Below are positions 31,526 to 41,803 of a stretch of 58,728 nt of DNA, one piece after another (within the stretch, counting starts at the first letter, position 1; each line of letters opens with the position of its first letter). Below the pieces are notes generated by a model. The model did no database searches. It was not told the DNA's origin and saw only the letters and a list, made by a program, of their open reading frames with translations. Source of the stretch: Bacillus sp. 123MFChir2 (GTDB lineage: Bacteria > Bacillota > Bacilli > Bacillales > Bacillaceae_G); the NCBI RefSeq assembly GCF_000383235.1, contig NZ_KB910948.1:1-58728 (forward strand), written 5' to 3'. Position numbers and translations under genes: made by a program.

Positions 31526-32940
31526 TATCGATCCTCCCTTGACCGCTTTTCAAACCAATCTCTAAACAGTTGTTTTTTCGGAGCTGGAAAGTCTCTTGCT
31601 TTTGTCCAAGCTTTTAACGGTCCTACCCCGCGCTCAATTTTGTCTCCTTTTGTAAAAGGCTTTAATGCATACGGAGCTGTCCTTGCCGCTAACGAGAATG
31701 ACCTCGAACTCTTCACCATTTTTTCAAAGCCTTTCATCGCCATATCCCAAGCTACAGGAGACTTTTTCGCTTCCTCTACAATCTGCCTACGATGCTGAAG
31801 TAATAATTCATGTAAAGGTATTCGCACCGGGCACGCTTCCGTACAAGCGCCGCAAAGGCTAGATGCATAAGGTAAATCCTTGTATTCATCATATCCGCCT
31901 AAAAGCGGTGTTAATACAGCGCCAATTGGCCCGGGATAGATTGAGCCGTATGCATGTCCTCCGATATGACGATATACTGGACACACATTAATACATGCCG
32001 CACAGCGAATACACTGCAACACACTTTGAAACTCTGTCCCTAAAATATTAGAACGGCCGTTATCAACAATTACTAAATGAAACTCCTCTGGTCCATCTGT
32101 CCCCCCAGGTTCCGTTAAACCAGTAATATAACTTGTTAACTTTTGCCCGACAGAACTTCGGCACAGAAGTGTCACTAACACATCAAGCTCTTCCCATGTT
32201 GGAACAATCCGCTCCATTCCCATCACGGTAATTAACGTTTTCGGAATCGTCGTAACTAATCTGGCATTCCCTTCATTCGCTACAATTGAAATAGACCCAG
32301 ACTCCGCAACGGCAAAATTACATCCTGTCACGCCTACATCCGCTGTTAAAAAATCATTACGCAAATAGTTTCGGACAAACCTCGCCATTTTTTCAGGATC
32401 AGCTGTTCCGGTATAGCCTATTTTCTCCTTAAACAACTCACAAATGCTTTCTTTATCTTTATGAAGACACGGAACAACGATATGTGATGGTGGATCATGA
32501 TCATTAATTTGTAAAATAAATTCCGCTAGGTCCGTTTCTAATACTTCCCCTCCAACTTCTTCAATTGCTTCATTTAGACTAATTTCTTCCGTTACCATAG
32601 ATTTTGACTTTACAATTTTTTTCGCATTTTTCTTTTTTATAATTCCTTTTACATATTCCCTTGCATCTTCAGCAGTATCTGCGAAATACACAGAACCACC
32701 ATTTTCCTCAATCTTTTCCGTGAGTTGATATAAATAATAATCAAGATTTTCTAACGTATGCTTTCGGATCTCTTCTCCTAAAGAACGCCATTCTTCCCAA
32801 TTCCCAAGGCTCTCAGTCGCTTTTAATTTCTTACTTCTAAGACCATCTTGCGCTTTCTTAACTGCATTTCTCATGAATTGATCCCCGATACCTGTTTCAG
32901 CACGTTTATGAAAAGGATCGTTCCCAATTTTCATCCCCAT
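31525..32940 (-). CDS. lutB: Lactate utilization protein B, iron-sulfur
   Basis: 471 aa. N-terminal LUD domain ([17 protein letters not shown]) and two [4Fe-4S] binding sets, [15 protein letters not shown] and [13 protein letters not shown], in the C-terminal half. Probable electron-transfer subunit of the lactate-oxidising complex. Start lies 2 nt after the lutA stop. Confidence 0.97.
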   Translation of the reverse strand: MGMKIGNDPFHKRAETGIGDQFMRNAVKKAQDGLRSKKLKATESLGNWEEWRSLGEEIRKHTLENLDYYLYQLTEKIEENGGSVYFADTAEDAREYVKGIIKKKNAKKIVKSKSMVTEEISLNEAIEEVGGEVLETDLAEFILQINDHDPPSHIVVPCLHKDKESICELFKEKIGYTGTADPEKMARFVRNYLRNDFLTADVGVTGCNFAVAESGSISIVANEGNARLVTTIPKTLITVMGMERIVPTWEELDVLVTLLCRSSVGQKLTSYITGLTEPGGTDGPEEFHLVIVDNGRSNILGTEFQSVLQCIRCAACINVCPVYRHIGGHAYGSIYPGPIGAVLTPLLGGYDEYKDLPYASSLCGACTEACPVRIPLHELLLQHRRQIVEEAKKSPVAWDMAMKGFEKMVKSSRSFSLAARTAPYALKPFTKGDKIERGVGPLKAWTKARDFPAPKKQLFRDWFEKRSREDR

Positions 32941-32942
32941 AT

Positions 32943-33674
32943 TTAGATCCCCTCTCTATCCTCATTTAATACTTGCGCAATATGCTTCACTTCAATTGGA
33001 TAACCATGACGGGTTAAGCGCCCTTTTATATTCATTAAACAACTGCAATCCATCCCGATTAACACTTCCGCACCCGTCTCCATAATATGTTTTACTTTTT
33101 CCTCAACCATTTCCTCAGAGATTTCCGCCATCTTCACTGCAAATGTACCACCGAATCCACAGCAATCATAATTATGGGACAATGGAACAACTTCCAATCC
33201 TTCTACATGTTTTAATAATGTTTGCGGAGGCTCTTTTATATTCATTAATCGGCTCATATGACACGATGTATGAACAGTTGCTTTTTTATGAAGCTTTGCA
33301 CCTAAAGCTTCTTTGCCCAACACTTCTACAATAAACTGTGTAAATTCATATGTTTTCTTTGCAAGTTCCGTAGCCTTTTCGCGCCACTCTGTTTCACTTT
33401 CAGAAAATAAACTTGAAAACTCGTGAACCATCATAACGCAAGATCCTGATGGTGCCACAACATATTCTGAACCAGCAAATGCTTCAATCATATGCTTTGC
33501 GGCCGTTTTCGTTTCCTTCTGATATCCGCTATTATAAGCAGGCTGACCACAGCAAGTTTGTTTTTTAGGAAAATCGACTTCACAGCCTAAATCTTCAAGA
33601 ATCTCAACAACGTCCTTTCCTACTTCTGGATAAAAGACATCAGCAAGACAAGTAATAAATACCGACACTTTCAT
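32943..33674 (-). CDS. lutA: Lactate utilization protein A
   Basis: 243 aa with two cysteine-rich CCG domains ([14 protein letters not shown] and [12 protein letters not shown]), as in the GlpC and heterodisulfide reductase families. First gene of lutABC. B. subtilis has the repressor gene lutR nearby, but no GntR-type gene is found in this window. Confidence 0.96.
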   Translation of the reverse strand: MKVSVFITCLADVFYPEVGKDVVEILEDLGCEVDFPKKQTCCGQPAYNSGYQKETKTAAKHMIEAFAGSEYVVAPSGSCVMMVHEFSSLFSESETEWREKATELAKKTYEFTQFIVEVLGKEALGAKLHKKATVHTSCHMSRLMNIKEPPQTLLKHVEGLEVVPLSHNYDCCGFGGTFAVKMAEISEEMVEEKVKHIMETGAEVLIGMDCSCLMNIKGRLTRHGYPIEVKHIAQVLNEDREGI

Positions 33675-34044
33675 ATAGACACCTCCAAATAGGTCCCCAC
33701 CTATCTTCTCCTCTGTTTTGTGACAAGAGACTTACTGTTTGCGAATGGCGAGGTAAACTAGAAAAATAAAGGCAATAATTCTTTTCATTTTTTTACTTAT
33801 GTGAATCAATTTCATAACAGACAAAGTACATAGCAAAACCGAATAATGAATTGATTTTCTGTTATGGAATTCGCATTCAAACATTTTTTCTCAATTAAAT
33901 TAGATTCATTTTCAGTTTCATTTGTTTTTATTACATCGACAGCTATTTATGGAAATGACTCATGTATAATCGCAAATAGCTTCTTAAAATTTATCTTTTT
34001 TCATATTATTGGTAAAAAATACAAAAAATATTAATAAAAAATAA
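33675..34044. other. Upstream region of lutA with an inverted repeat
   Basis: No ORF. TTCATAACAGA (about 33809) and TCTGTTATGGAA (about 33857) form an 11-bp inverted repeat with one bulge, spaced by about 35 nt. Just inside and outside it, AATCAATTT and GAATTGATT give a second, shifted pairing. It could be a regulator site or an RNA structure. Confidence 0.4.
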
Positions 34045-34205
34045 TAACTAATCTGTTTTCCGACACAGAAGTCTATGCTATGCAGAATACAATATGCCCT
34101 CCACTCGCTTCCTCCCTTTGTTTTAGGAATCGCATGTGGCAAAAAAAGGCCCTGATCGCTGCTCTCATCTCCTCCCTTAAAAAGAATGGGTTTAAGCTTT
34201 TACAA
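34045..34205. repeat. Interspersed repeat family R1 copy
   Basis: Contains TTTTCCGACACAGAAG, GCTATGCAGAATACAATATG, CATGTGGCAAAAAAAGGCCC and TGATCGCTGC, in the same order as other R1 copies. A 61-codon frame across it is ignored. Confidence 0.7.
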
Positions 34206-34256
34206 ATAAAAAAAATAAGTGATCGAGGACTATCCCTCAATCACTTATTTCTTACT
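34206..34256. terminator. Hairpin between repeat and trxB terminator
   Basis: AATAAGTGAT and ATCACTTATT arms with an inner GAGG/CCTC pairing and an A-run on the left that reads as T-run on the minus strand. No gene directly precedes it on that strand apart from trxB, which has its own terminator. Confidence 0.55.
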
Positions 34257-34315
34257 AAAATATGATACAAGCGCAAATCCTATATAAGTCGCCGTACACT
34301 ATCCGCCGACAAATG

Positions 34316-34356
34316 AAAAAGAAGCTACCTCAGTAAAGGCAACTTCTCTTCTCGAG
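34316..34356 (-). terminator. trxB terminator
   Basis: AGAAGTTGCC and GGTAGCTTCT arms pair with G-T wobbles, 8-nt loop, then TTTTTC on the minus strand, a few bases after the trxB stop. Confidence 0.7.
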
Positions 34357-34359
34357 TTA

Positions 34360-35328
<969 letters not shown>

Positions 35329-35393
35329 TTAACGCTCTTGTAATACCCTCATTATACTGCCGGCAATGTTTTTTTCCCAATGATTTGCTTGCT

Positions 35394-35524
35394 CTTACCC
35401 CGCTATTCGTGGGCAGTAAATGCGGGGTAAGCACAGGGAAGAAAACTTCCCGTAAAAGCCCGATTGGACAGGCTTTCCATCAGCGGAGCGATGAACCCAC
35501 CCCACTGATGGAAGTTTCACTTTA
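35394..35524. repeat. Interspersed repeat family R2, complete copy, inverted orientation
   Basis: Runs from the module CGCTATTCGTGGGCAGTAA to CCACTGATGGAAGTTTCACT and contains TAAAAGCCCGATTGGACAGG. It ends within the last codons of yvcD, whose stop lies at 35522-35524. Two internal inverted pairs could form hairpins acting as the yvcD terminator. Confidence 0.75.
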
Positions 35525-37033
35525 CTCATGCACACATCTTACTGCTTGCACATACTTTCGTACAGTTGCTACCGATACATTATATATATTCCCAAGCTCT
35601 GCCTGCGTCAACTTATCGTGACATTCGCCTCTTACAATATATTCAACTGCCGCTGACCAGCCATATACATTTGTAAACGCCGTTCCGCTCGTATATAAGC
35701 GTATAAATGTACAAAACCAAAGATGTAAACACTCTTCAATCAGCTCATCATCTTTGTTTGTATAGTTGTATAAAGCATCAGCAATATGAACACATTGTTC
35801 AAACGGCTGAAGCTCTTGTGGAATACTTTTATGACTATTAATTAAAAAGAAATAGTGCGCGAGCTGTGATACGATTGGAACACGCTTAGGAGATTGCATC
35901 ACATCAAAGAAAAAGCCAACTTTCTCTGGTGTTGTCAGCTCATTCATTAAATATAAAGCTAGCATTTGTTCTTCTAACGTTTCACTTTGCTGAAATGATT
36001 GCTGCAGTTCTCCAAATAAAATATTTTGGCCTTCATCTGCTAAATTAATAGCATTCCAAGGCTCCTTCCCTTTTTTATCAGGATGTAAATCCACAACGTG
36101 CGCCCACATTTTTTCTGCTGTTTGTTCATCTTTTACCATGTAAGCAGAATATGCGAACCAATAATAAAAACTAACATCACCTTCGTAACCTTGACGCTTT
36201 AAAACTTTTAACCATTTATATGCACTTTCAAAACGACCAATTGTCGCAAATGTTGTCCCTAGTTTTACACGATGCTCAAACGACATCGGATACACTGTCT
36301 CCAGTTGTTCTGCTAACTTTTCTACTTGCTTATGTTCCCCAATAGAATATAGAAAAATAAGCGTATTACATAAGGCATGAATATTCCCTGGATTTTTCTC
36401 TAAAATTAACTCTGTCATTTTCAATGCTTGATCAACATTGCCAAGCTGAAAATGAGCAATTGCTAAATTATTATGTGCCGACCAAAATTCCGGATATTCC
36501 GTTATAACGCCTTCAAGCGTAGCAATCGCCTCTTCTAATTGACCGTTCCGAATATAATGATTTGCTTGCTCTTGCATCACAATTAATCCATCTTCATCTT
36601 CAAGTTCCGGTGCATCCATTTCTTCTTCTTCAATAATCTCTAAAAGTTCCATCGTTTCTTCAATAAATTCTTTGTCCGTCGCAACTTCTAAATACCGCTC
36701 TGCATACTTTTTTGCTTGTTGGAATAAACCAAGATACGCATAATTATTTGCCATAAAATAATAGCATTCTTCTATTTGTTCACCCGTACGAACAATTTGT
36801 AAAAAAATTTGATTCGATTCGTGATAATCTCCCGCTTCTGATAATGCCGTTGCTAATTGACATAAAATAAACGGCTCTTTCTGACTTTGTGCCGCTCTTT
36901 TAAAATATTTAATTGCATCGGCTAAATGATGGTTACGATAAGCCTTCATTCCTTTATCATAAAAGAAATCGGCTAATTGATTAAAAGAAATAACTTGTCC
37001 GTTATCTTTATGAATTTCTTGATTTTTCCCCAT
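35522..37033 (-). CDS. yvcD: TPR-repeat protein YvcD
   Basis: 503 aa. The N-terminal 300 residues hold several tetratricopeptide repeats (AYRNHHLADAIKYFKRAAQ, HNNLAIAHFQLGNVDQALK), followed by a helical region and a C-terminal HTH-like end (AELGNIYNVSVATVRKYVQA, about 478-497). It sits next to trxB as in B. subtilis. Function unknown; probably a protein-interaction scaffold with possible DNA binding. Confidence 0.9.
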   Translation of the reverse strand: MGKNQEIHKDNGQVISFNQLADFFYDKGMKAYRNHHLADAIKYFKRAAQSQKEPFILCQLATALSEAGDYHESNQIFLQIVRTGEQIEECYYFMANNYAYLGLFQQAKKYAERYLEVATDKEFIEETMELLEIIEEEEMDAPELEDEDGLIVMQEQANHYIRNGQLEEAIATLEGVITEYPEFWSAHNNLAIAHFQLGNVDQALKMTELILEKNPGNIHALCNTLIFLYSIGEHKQVEKLAEQLETVYPMSFEHRVKLGTTFATIGRFESAYKWLKVLKRQGYEGDVSFYYWFAYSAYMVKDEQTAEKMWAHVVDLHPDKKGKEPWNAINLADEGQNILFGELQQSFQQSETLEEQMLALYLMNELTTPEKVGFFFDVMQSPKRVPIVSQLAHYFFLINSHKSIPQELQPFEQCVHIADALYNYTNKDDELIEECLHLWFCTFIRLYTSGTAFTNVYGWSAAVEYIVRGECHDKLTQAELGNIYNVSVATVRKYVQAVRCVHE

Positions 37034-37155
37034 AGATCCTCCATTATTTCATTCTTCTATCTATAAGTATAAACGATTCTTCTAAAAACAAAACAGTATA
37101 TTATACGCAAATATTTCCTTTTCATTACCGAAAAGAAAAGGAAAATGTTACATTT

Positions 37156-37671
37156 CTAACATTTCCCTTTTCTCGCTGCCATTTCCTCTTTCGTATAAAT
37201 AACACGCATCGGATTTCCACCAACAAAAGCACCGCCCGGTACATCACGATGAACAAGTGTACCAGCTGAAACAATCGCTCCGTCTCCAATGACAACTCCC
37301 GGTAGAATAGTTGAATTTGCTCCTATCATTACTTCGTCTCCAATGATAATTTCACCAAGGCGATATTCTGTAATTAAATATTCATGAGCTAATAATGTTG
37401 TATTATAACCAATAATCGAATTACGCCCCACCGTAATTTTCTCTGGAAACATAATATCCGGCATAACCATAAGGGCAAAAGAAGTTTGCTCTCCAACTTT
37501 CATCCGCAAAAATGTGCGATATAACCAGTTTTTCATCCGTAAAAATGGAGTATAACGCGCAATTTGAATGACAATGAAGTTTCTCATCACTTTCCAAAAT
37601 GAAACAGTCTTATATACGTTCCATAATGAATTTGCTCCTGACATAGGATAGCGTGTTGTCCGTCGCACCAT
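37156..37671 (-). CDS. yvoF: Hexapeptide-repeat acetyltransferase YvoF
   Basis: 171 aa. Left-handed beta-helix repeats (IGYNTTLLAHEYLI, IIGDEVMIGANSTILPGVVIG, IVSAGTLVHRDVPGGAFVGG) as in maltose/galactoside O-acetyltransferases. Its substrate is unknown. It belongs to the hprK-lgt-ppaX-yvoF run of B. subtilis. There the his operon lies next; here yvcD follows directly. Confidence 0.9.
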   Translation of the reverse strand: MVRRTTRYPMSGANSLWNVYKTVSFWKVMRNFIVIQIARYTPFLRMKNWLYRTFLRMKVGEQTSFALMVMPDIMFPEKITVGRNSIIGYNTTLLAHEYLITEYRLGEIIIGDEVMIGANSTILPGVVIGDGAIVSAGTLVHRDVPGGAFVGGNPMRVIYTKEEMAARKGKC

Positions 37672-37699
37672 TCTCTCCCCTTTTGCGCTCCACTTCGTT

Positions 37700-37859
37700 A
37701 CTATAAATCCATTTTCTATACGTCACTGCTATGCAGAAAAAAGGAGTCTGCTACTTTCTCCCTTTGTTTAAACTTCGCGTGTGGCAGAAGAAGACCCTGA
37801 CCGCTTCTATGCATGGCCAGATCCCTCTCTACCACCTAAAAAAGGGGCTTGTTGTCGGT
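37700..37859. repeat. Interspersed repeat family R1 copy
   Basis: Contains CGTCACTGCTATGCAGAA, TTTCTCCCTTTGTTTAAACT, CGCGTGTGGCAGAAGAAGAC and CCGCTTCTATGCATGGCCAG, ending with ACCACCTAAAAAAGGGG, close to the copy at 25603. Confidence 0.75.
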
Positions 37860-38498
37860 TTAGTGAGGCAAAATCGTTAACAAGTCACTCATTTTTTCTA
37901 ATACATAATCCGGTTTATAAGACTCTAAATATTCGCGTCCTTTAATTGTCCATGCAACAGCTGCTGTCTTCACGCCAGCATTTTGTCCGCCGACAATATC
38001 GTGATGATTATCTCCTACCATTAACGCTTCTTCCGGCTTTGCCTCTAATAATTGCAACGCTCTTTGAATCGGCTCTGGATGCGGCTTCACATGCTCTACA
38101 TCATCAATTGTCACCACAACATCAAAAAACTGTTTTAATTTCGATAACTTTAATCCCATTTCGACAGTTTGGCGCGCCTTCGTTGTTACAATCCCAACCT
38201 TATAACCGTTCTTTCGCAATTCCTGAACAGTTTCATACACTGTTTCATACTCTTCTACTAACTCATCATGATGTTCATGATTAAAGTTACGGTAACATTG
38301 AATGAGTTCTTCAACTCGGTTTTCATCAATTTTACTAAATGTATCATGCAATGATGGACCAATAAACGGCAGTACATCCTCGCGCTTATACTGACTTGGA
38401 TAGTACTTTTCTAAAGTATATAAAAATGAAGAGATAATAAGTTCGTTTGTATTAATCAACGTTCCATCCAAATCAAATAACACTGTATTGATGTTCAT
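37860..38498 (-). CDS. ppaX: Pyrophosphatase PpaX
   Basis: 212 aa from the ATG at 38498; the longer frame to 38537 lacks support. HAD hydrolase motifs: [29 protein letters not shown] and MVGDNHHDI. PpaX hydrolyses the pyrophosphate released when HPr kinase/phosphorylase dephosphorylates Ser46-P by phosphorolysis, which explains its linkage to hprK. Confidence 0.94.
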   Translation of the reverse strand: MNINTVLFDLDGTLINTNELIISSFLYTLEKYYPSQYKREDVLPFIGPSLHDTFSKIDENRVEELIQCYRNFNHEHHDELVEEYETVYETVQELRKNGYKVGIVTTKARQTVEMGLKLSKLKQFFDVVVTIDDVEHVKPHPEPIQRALQLLEAKPEEALMVGDNHHDIVGGQNAGVKTAAVAWTIKGREYLESYKPDYVLEKMSDLLTILPH

Positions 38499-38520
38499 CT
38501 TTTCCACGCCCTTAGTTGTT

Positions 38521-38582
38521 ATATGTGAAACTTCCATTCAAAGTTACTTGTAAGAGCCCCCCAATCGGGCTCTTACAAGCAG
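38521..38582. repeat. R2 fragment with a hairpin
   Basis: GTGAAACTTCCATTCAAAG at the start, then the inverted pair CTTGTAAGAGCCC/GGGCTCTTACAAG around CCCAATC. On the minus strand it follows lgt and could end its transcription. Confidence 0.65.
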
Positions 38583-38650
38583 GATATGAAAAGAAGCAGC
38601 GCCGCATGTATGACGCTACTTTTTCCTCATTCACCACTGAATTTCTATCA

Positions 38651-39463
38651 TTATTTTTCTGAATACCGTTTATCCGCATACCCCATTTTGCGTCTCACAA
38701 CAACAAAAATGATAGAGACGAGAATTAAGACAATGGATACGACTTGCGCAATGCGAAGCGGACCAAGCATTAAACTATCTGTACGCAATCCTTCTACAAA
38801 GAAACGACCGATAGAGTACCAAGTTAAATATGTGAAAAATAGCTCTCCGCGGCGTAAATTTGCTTTCCGAAGAAATAGAAGTAAAATAACCCCAGCAAAA
38901 TTCCATAGTGATTCATATAAAAATGTTGGATGGTAATATACACCATCAATATACATTTGATTGACAATAAACTGCGGTAAATGTAAACTTTCAAGAAATT
39001 GACGCGTTACCTCATCGCCATGAGCTTCTTGGTTCATAAAGTTTCCCCAGCGGCCAATCGCTTGTCCAAGTAAAATACTTGGCGCTGCGATATCTGCTAG
39101 CTTCCAAAAAGATAGACCGCGTACTTTTGCAAATACAATTCCGGTAAGAACCGCACCAATTAATCCGCCATGAATCGCTAAACCGCCTTGACGAATGTTA
39201 ATAATTTGACTCGGGTTTTGGGAATAATAGTCCCATTCGAAAATAACATAGTATGCACGTGCACAAATGATTGCAATCGGCACTGCAATTAGGACCAAAT
39301 CAATAAACGTATCTTTTGGAATACCGAGACGCTTTCCTTCGCGGGTTGCAAGCCATAATCCAAGCAACACAGCCGTACCAATAATGACACCATACCAATA
39401 AATCGGAAACGGCCCAAGCTGAATTGCTACGCGATCAAGCTGCGGTACAGACCCTAACAGCAT
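38651..39463 (-). CDS. lgt: Prolipoprotein diacylglyceryl transferase
   Basis: 270 aa, seven membrane spans, signature [13 protein letters not shown] (about 136-148) and HPTFLYES, plus the essential His in [12 protein letters not shown]. It attaches diacylglycerol to the lipobox Cys of lipoproteins, such as those at 9437 and 22040. Lies between ppaX and hprK. Confidence 0.97.
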   Translation of the reverse strand: MLLGSVPQLDRVAIQLGPFPIYWYGVIIGTAVLLGLWLATREGKRLGIPKDTFIDLVLIAVPIAIICARAYYVIFEWDYYSQNPSQIINIRQGGLAIHGGLIGAVLTGIVFAKVRGLSFWKLADIAAPSILLGQAIGRWGNFMNQEAHGDEVTRQFLESLHLPQFIVNQMYIDGVYYHPTFLYESLWNFAGVILLLFLRKANLRRGELFFTYLTWYSIGRFFVEGLRTDSLMLGPLRIAQVVSIVLILVSIIFVVVRRKMGYADKRYSEK

Positions 39464-39516
39464 ATTCTCTACACCCTTTCTATTCCACTAATGGAAGTTT
39501 CACTTGGTATTTAATT

Positions 39517-40440
39517 TTAATCCCCTAGTTCAATTGCGCTCATAAGACGCTCTGAAAATTGTTGCGCTGCATTGACGCCCATACGTTTTAAACGGAAGTT
39601 CATCGCTGCTACTTCAATAATGACAGCTAGGTTTCGACCAGGTCGTACTGGTAGAGTAATCTTTGTAATATCTGTATCAATAATTTTCATTTTTTCTTCA
39701 TCTAAGCCAAGGCGATCATAGTTCTTCTTTTGATCCCAAATCTCAAGATTAATCACAAGTGAAATACGTTTATGATTACGCACTGCACCTGCACCAAATA
39801 ACGTCATAACGTTAATAATGCCAAGTCCACGAATTTCAAGTAAATGCTCAATTAACTCCGGTGAACTTCCGACTAGTGTATCGTCATCTTCTTGGCGAAT
39901 TTCTACACTATCATCAGCAACAAGACGATGTCCGCGCTTCACAAGCTCAAGTGCTGTTTCGCTTTTCCCGACACCACTTTGTCCTGTAATCATTACACCA
40001 ACGCCATAAATATCAACTAATACACCGTGGATGGCTGTTGTTGGCGCCAATTTACTTTCTAAATAGTTCGTCAAACGGCTGGATAAACGTGTCGTTTTTA
40101 ACGGTGAACATAATATCGGCACGCCGGTCTGACGAGATGCTTGCATTAGGTCCTCTGGTACATCCTGACCGCGCGTTACGATAATGCACGGTGTTTCTTC
40201 TGTACAAAGCGCTTGCATGCGCTTTTTCTTTTGTTCAACTGTTAAAGTATCAAAAAAAGTAAGCTCGGTTTTCCCAAGAAGCTGCACACGATCGGCTGGA
40301 TAATATGTGAAAAAACCTGCCATTTCAATTCCAGGTCGTGATAAATCACTTGTATCAATGGGACGATGAATTCCTTCCTCACCACTTACTAATTCTAACT
40401 GAAAATGTTCAATTAAATCTTTCGTACGAACTTTTGGCAT
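39517..40440 (-). CDS. hprK: HPr kinase/phosphorylase
   Basis: 307 aa. Walker [20 protein letters not shown] (about 153-171), capping motif [20 protein letters not shown] and the C-terminal K3M-type helix. It phosphorylates HPr and Crh at Ser46 when fructose-1,6-bisphosphate and ATP are high and reverses this with phosphate. It is the main sensor for CcpA-dependent carbon control. lgt and ppaX follow. Confidence 0.98.
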   Translation of the reverse strand: MPKVRTKDLIEHFQLELVSGEEGIHRPIDTSDLSRPGIEMAGFFTYYPADRVQLLGKTELTFFDTLTVEQKKKRMQALCTEETPCIIVTRGQDVPEDLMQASRQTGVPILCSPLKTTRLSSRLTNYLESKLAPTTAIHGVLVDIYGVGVMITGQSGVGKSETALELVKRGHRLVADDSVEIRQEDDDTLVGSSPELIEHLLEIRGLGIINVMTLFGAGAVRNHKRISLVINLEIWDQKKNYDRLGLDEEKMKIIDTDITKITLPVRPGRNLAVIIEVAAMNFRLKRMGVNAAQQFSERLMSAIELGD

Positions 40441-40611
40441 ATATAAACCTCCACGTTGCGGAATGTATCTAGGCAGCGTACTACCACTCTACCCGCTATT
40501 GTACCATTTTTTGCTTAAAACAAGAAATACAGTTTCTTTTGAAAAAGAAAAAAACATTCCACGCTTTGCGCAAAATGTTTTACGTTTTGTTGGATACTTT
40601 CTGTCGTCCGA

Positions 40612-40986
40612 TTAGTCTTTCTCATATAACGGTTCAATGATCACTTTCTCAATTAACATATTTAAAATTGAAATAAAGATCGCTGCCATAATTGCTGCGC
40701 CAAATCCAGATAAATTAAACGCATCACCAAGTATCGAATCGGTAATTTCTAGCGTAATTGCATTAATAACGATTAAAAAGAACCCAAATGTTAACACAGT
40801 AATTGGAAGCGTAATTAAAATTAATAACGGTTTAACAAACACATTTAAAAGAGACAAAATAACGCTTGCAATCACTGCTGTTTGTATATTCGCTATTTCA
40901 AACGCACCTGGTGCAAATATTTTAAGAAGACCTGATACAACAATTAGCACAATACTATTTACAATAAGTGATAAAATCAATCTCAT
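40612..40986 (-). CDS. yvlD: YvlD-family membrane protein
   Basis: 124 aa with four membrane spans; ALL of the hydrophobic segments (LILSLIVNSIVLIVVSGLL, SVILSLLNVFVKPLLILI, FGFFLIVINAITLEITDS) fit the phage-holin-4_2 (YvlD) family. Unknown function; linked to cell-envelope stress with yvlABC upstream of hprK in B. subtilis. The PspC-like yvlC and yvlB genes are not present here. Confidence 0.88.
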   Translation of the reverse strand: MRLILSLIVNSIVLIVVSGLLKIFAPGAFEIANIQTAVIASVILSLLNVFVKPLLILITLPITVLTFGFFLIVINAITLEITDSILGDAFNLSGFGAAIMAAIFISILNMLIEKVIIEPLYEKD

Positions 40987-41029
40987 GTTCTTTACACTTC
41001 CTTTTCACTAGGGACAATGAATACTCAAA

Positions 41030-41200
41030 CTACATATATAAATGCAAATTAAAAAAACGACATACAAACTCCTTTTTTTATAGGGGAGGGCCTTTTCCTG
41101 CCACATACCAGGTTTAAATCAAAAGGAGCAGGCATGTTGTATTCTGCATGGCTTCGATTTGTACGTAAAAAATCAAAGTGGATTTATATACTAACAATAA
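41030..41200. repeat. Interspersed repeat family R1 copy, inverted
   Basis: GAGGGCCTTTTCCTGCCACA, then AAATCAAAAGGAGCAGGC and GTTGTATTCTGCATGGCTTC: the complement of the R1 copy at 34045. The neighbouring plus-strand frame is not a gene. Confidence 0.65.
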
Positions 41201-41270
41201 TACGTCAACTCCGCCAAAAATACCAAGAACAAATGAAACCGCATATAAGATTCTCCTTACAAACAATCCT

Positions 41271-41582
41271 TTACTCATTCGCAAGCAACTGTACACCTTT
41301 GACAATATTCCAGATAAAAATAACAAGGTTCACAAATCCAAATAACAACAGTGCAATAAGCACCATCACACCCAATTGTTCTGGTGTGTTCATCATAAAT
41401 CCAAGTAGAAAAACGAGAAATAAACAAAAGAACGGTAATAAATGCGAAATGAGTGCTTTCTTTGCATGAGATTTCACTTCTTCATGAGGAACAACAAAGT
41501 ACACAATGATTGGAAATAACAACGGAGCCACAAAAATACTAAAATAACAACAAGAGGCTAACACTTTTTCGGTAGAATCCAC
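41271..41582 (-). CDS. DUF4870-type membrane protein
   Basis: 103 aa, three membrane spans, with EKVLASCCYFSIFVAPLLFPIIVYF and SHAKKALISHLLPF, the pattern of DUF4870 (Tic20-like) proteins. Function unknown. It stands alone between repeat-filled gaps. Confidence 0.8.
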   Translation of the reverse strand: MDSTEKVLASCCYFSIFVAPLLFPIIVYFVVPHEEVKSHAKKALISHLLPFFCLFLVFLLGFMMNTPEQLGVMVLIALLLFGFVNLVIFIWNIVKGVQLLANE

Positions 41583-41607
41583 ATCTTCATCCCCTTTGGA
41601 TGCATAT

Positions 41608-41757
41608 AAAGTGAAACTTCCATCAGTGGGGAGTTTCCCCCCACTGATGGAAAGCCTGCCCGATCGGGCTTTTACGGACAGTTATCCCCTACCTATCTTC
41701 TTTGTTTCTCTCTCAATCTTGAGGTGGGGGATTACTGCCCACGAATAGCGGGATAAC
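41608..41757. repeat. Interspersed repeat family R2, complete copy
   Basis: Starts AAAGTGAAACTTCCATCAGT, has the inverted copy CCACTGATGGAAAGCCTGCC at once after it, then CGATCGGGCTTTTACGG, and ends TACTGCCCACGAATAGCGGG. It is the fullest example of this family in the window, about 150 bp. Confidence 0.8.
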
Positions 41758-41803
41758 AGAAAACATGTAACAGAGAAGCATCGCCTCTCTGTTACATGTT
41801 CCT

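Noticed and set aside
41134-41469. 111-codon plus-strand frame
   Set aside because: Antisense to the DUF4870 gene and to an R1 repeat.
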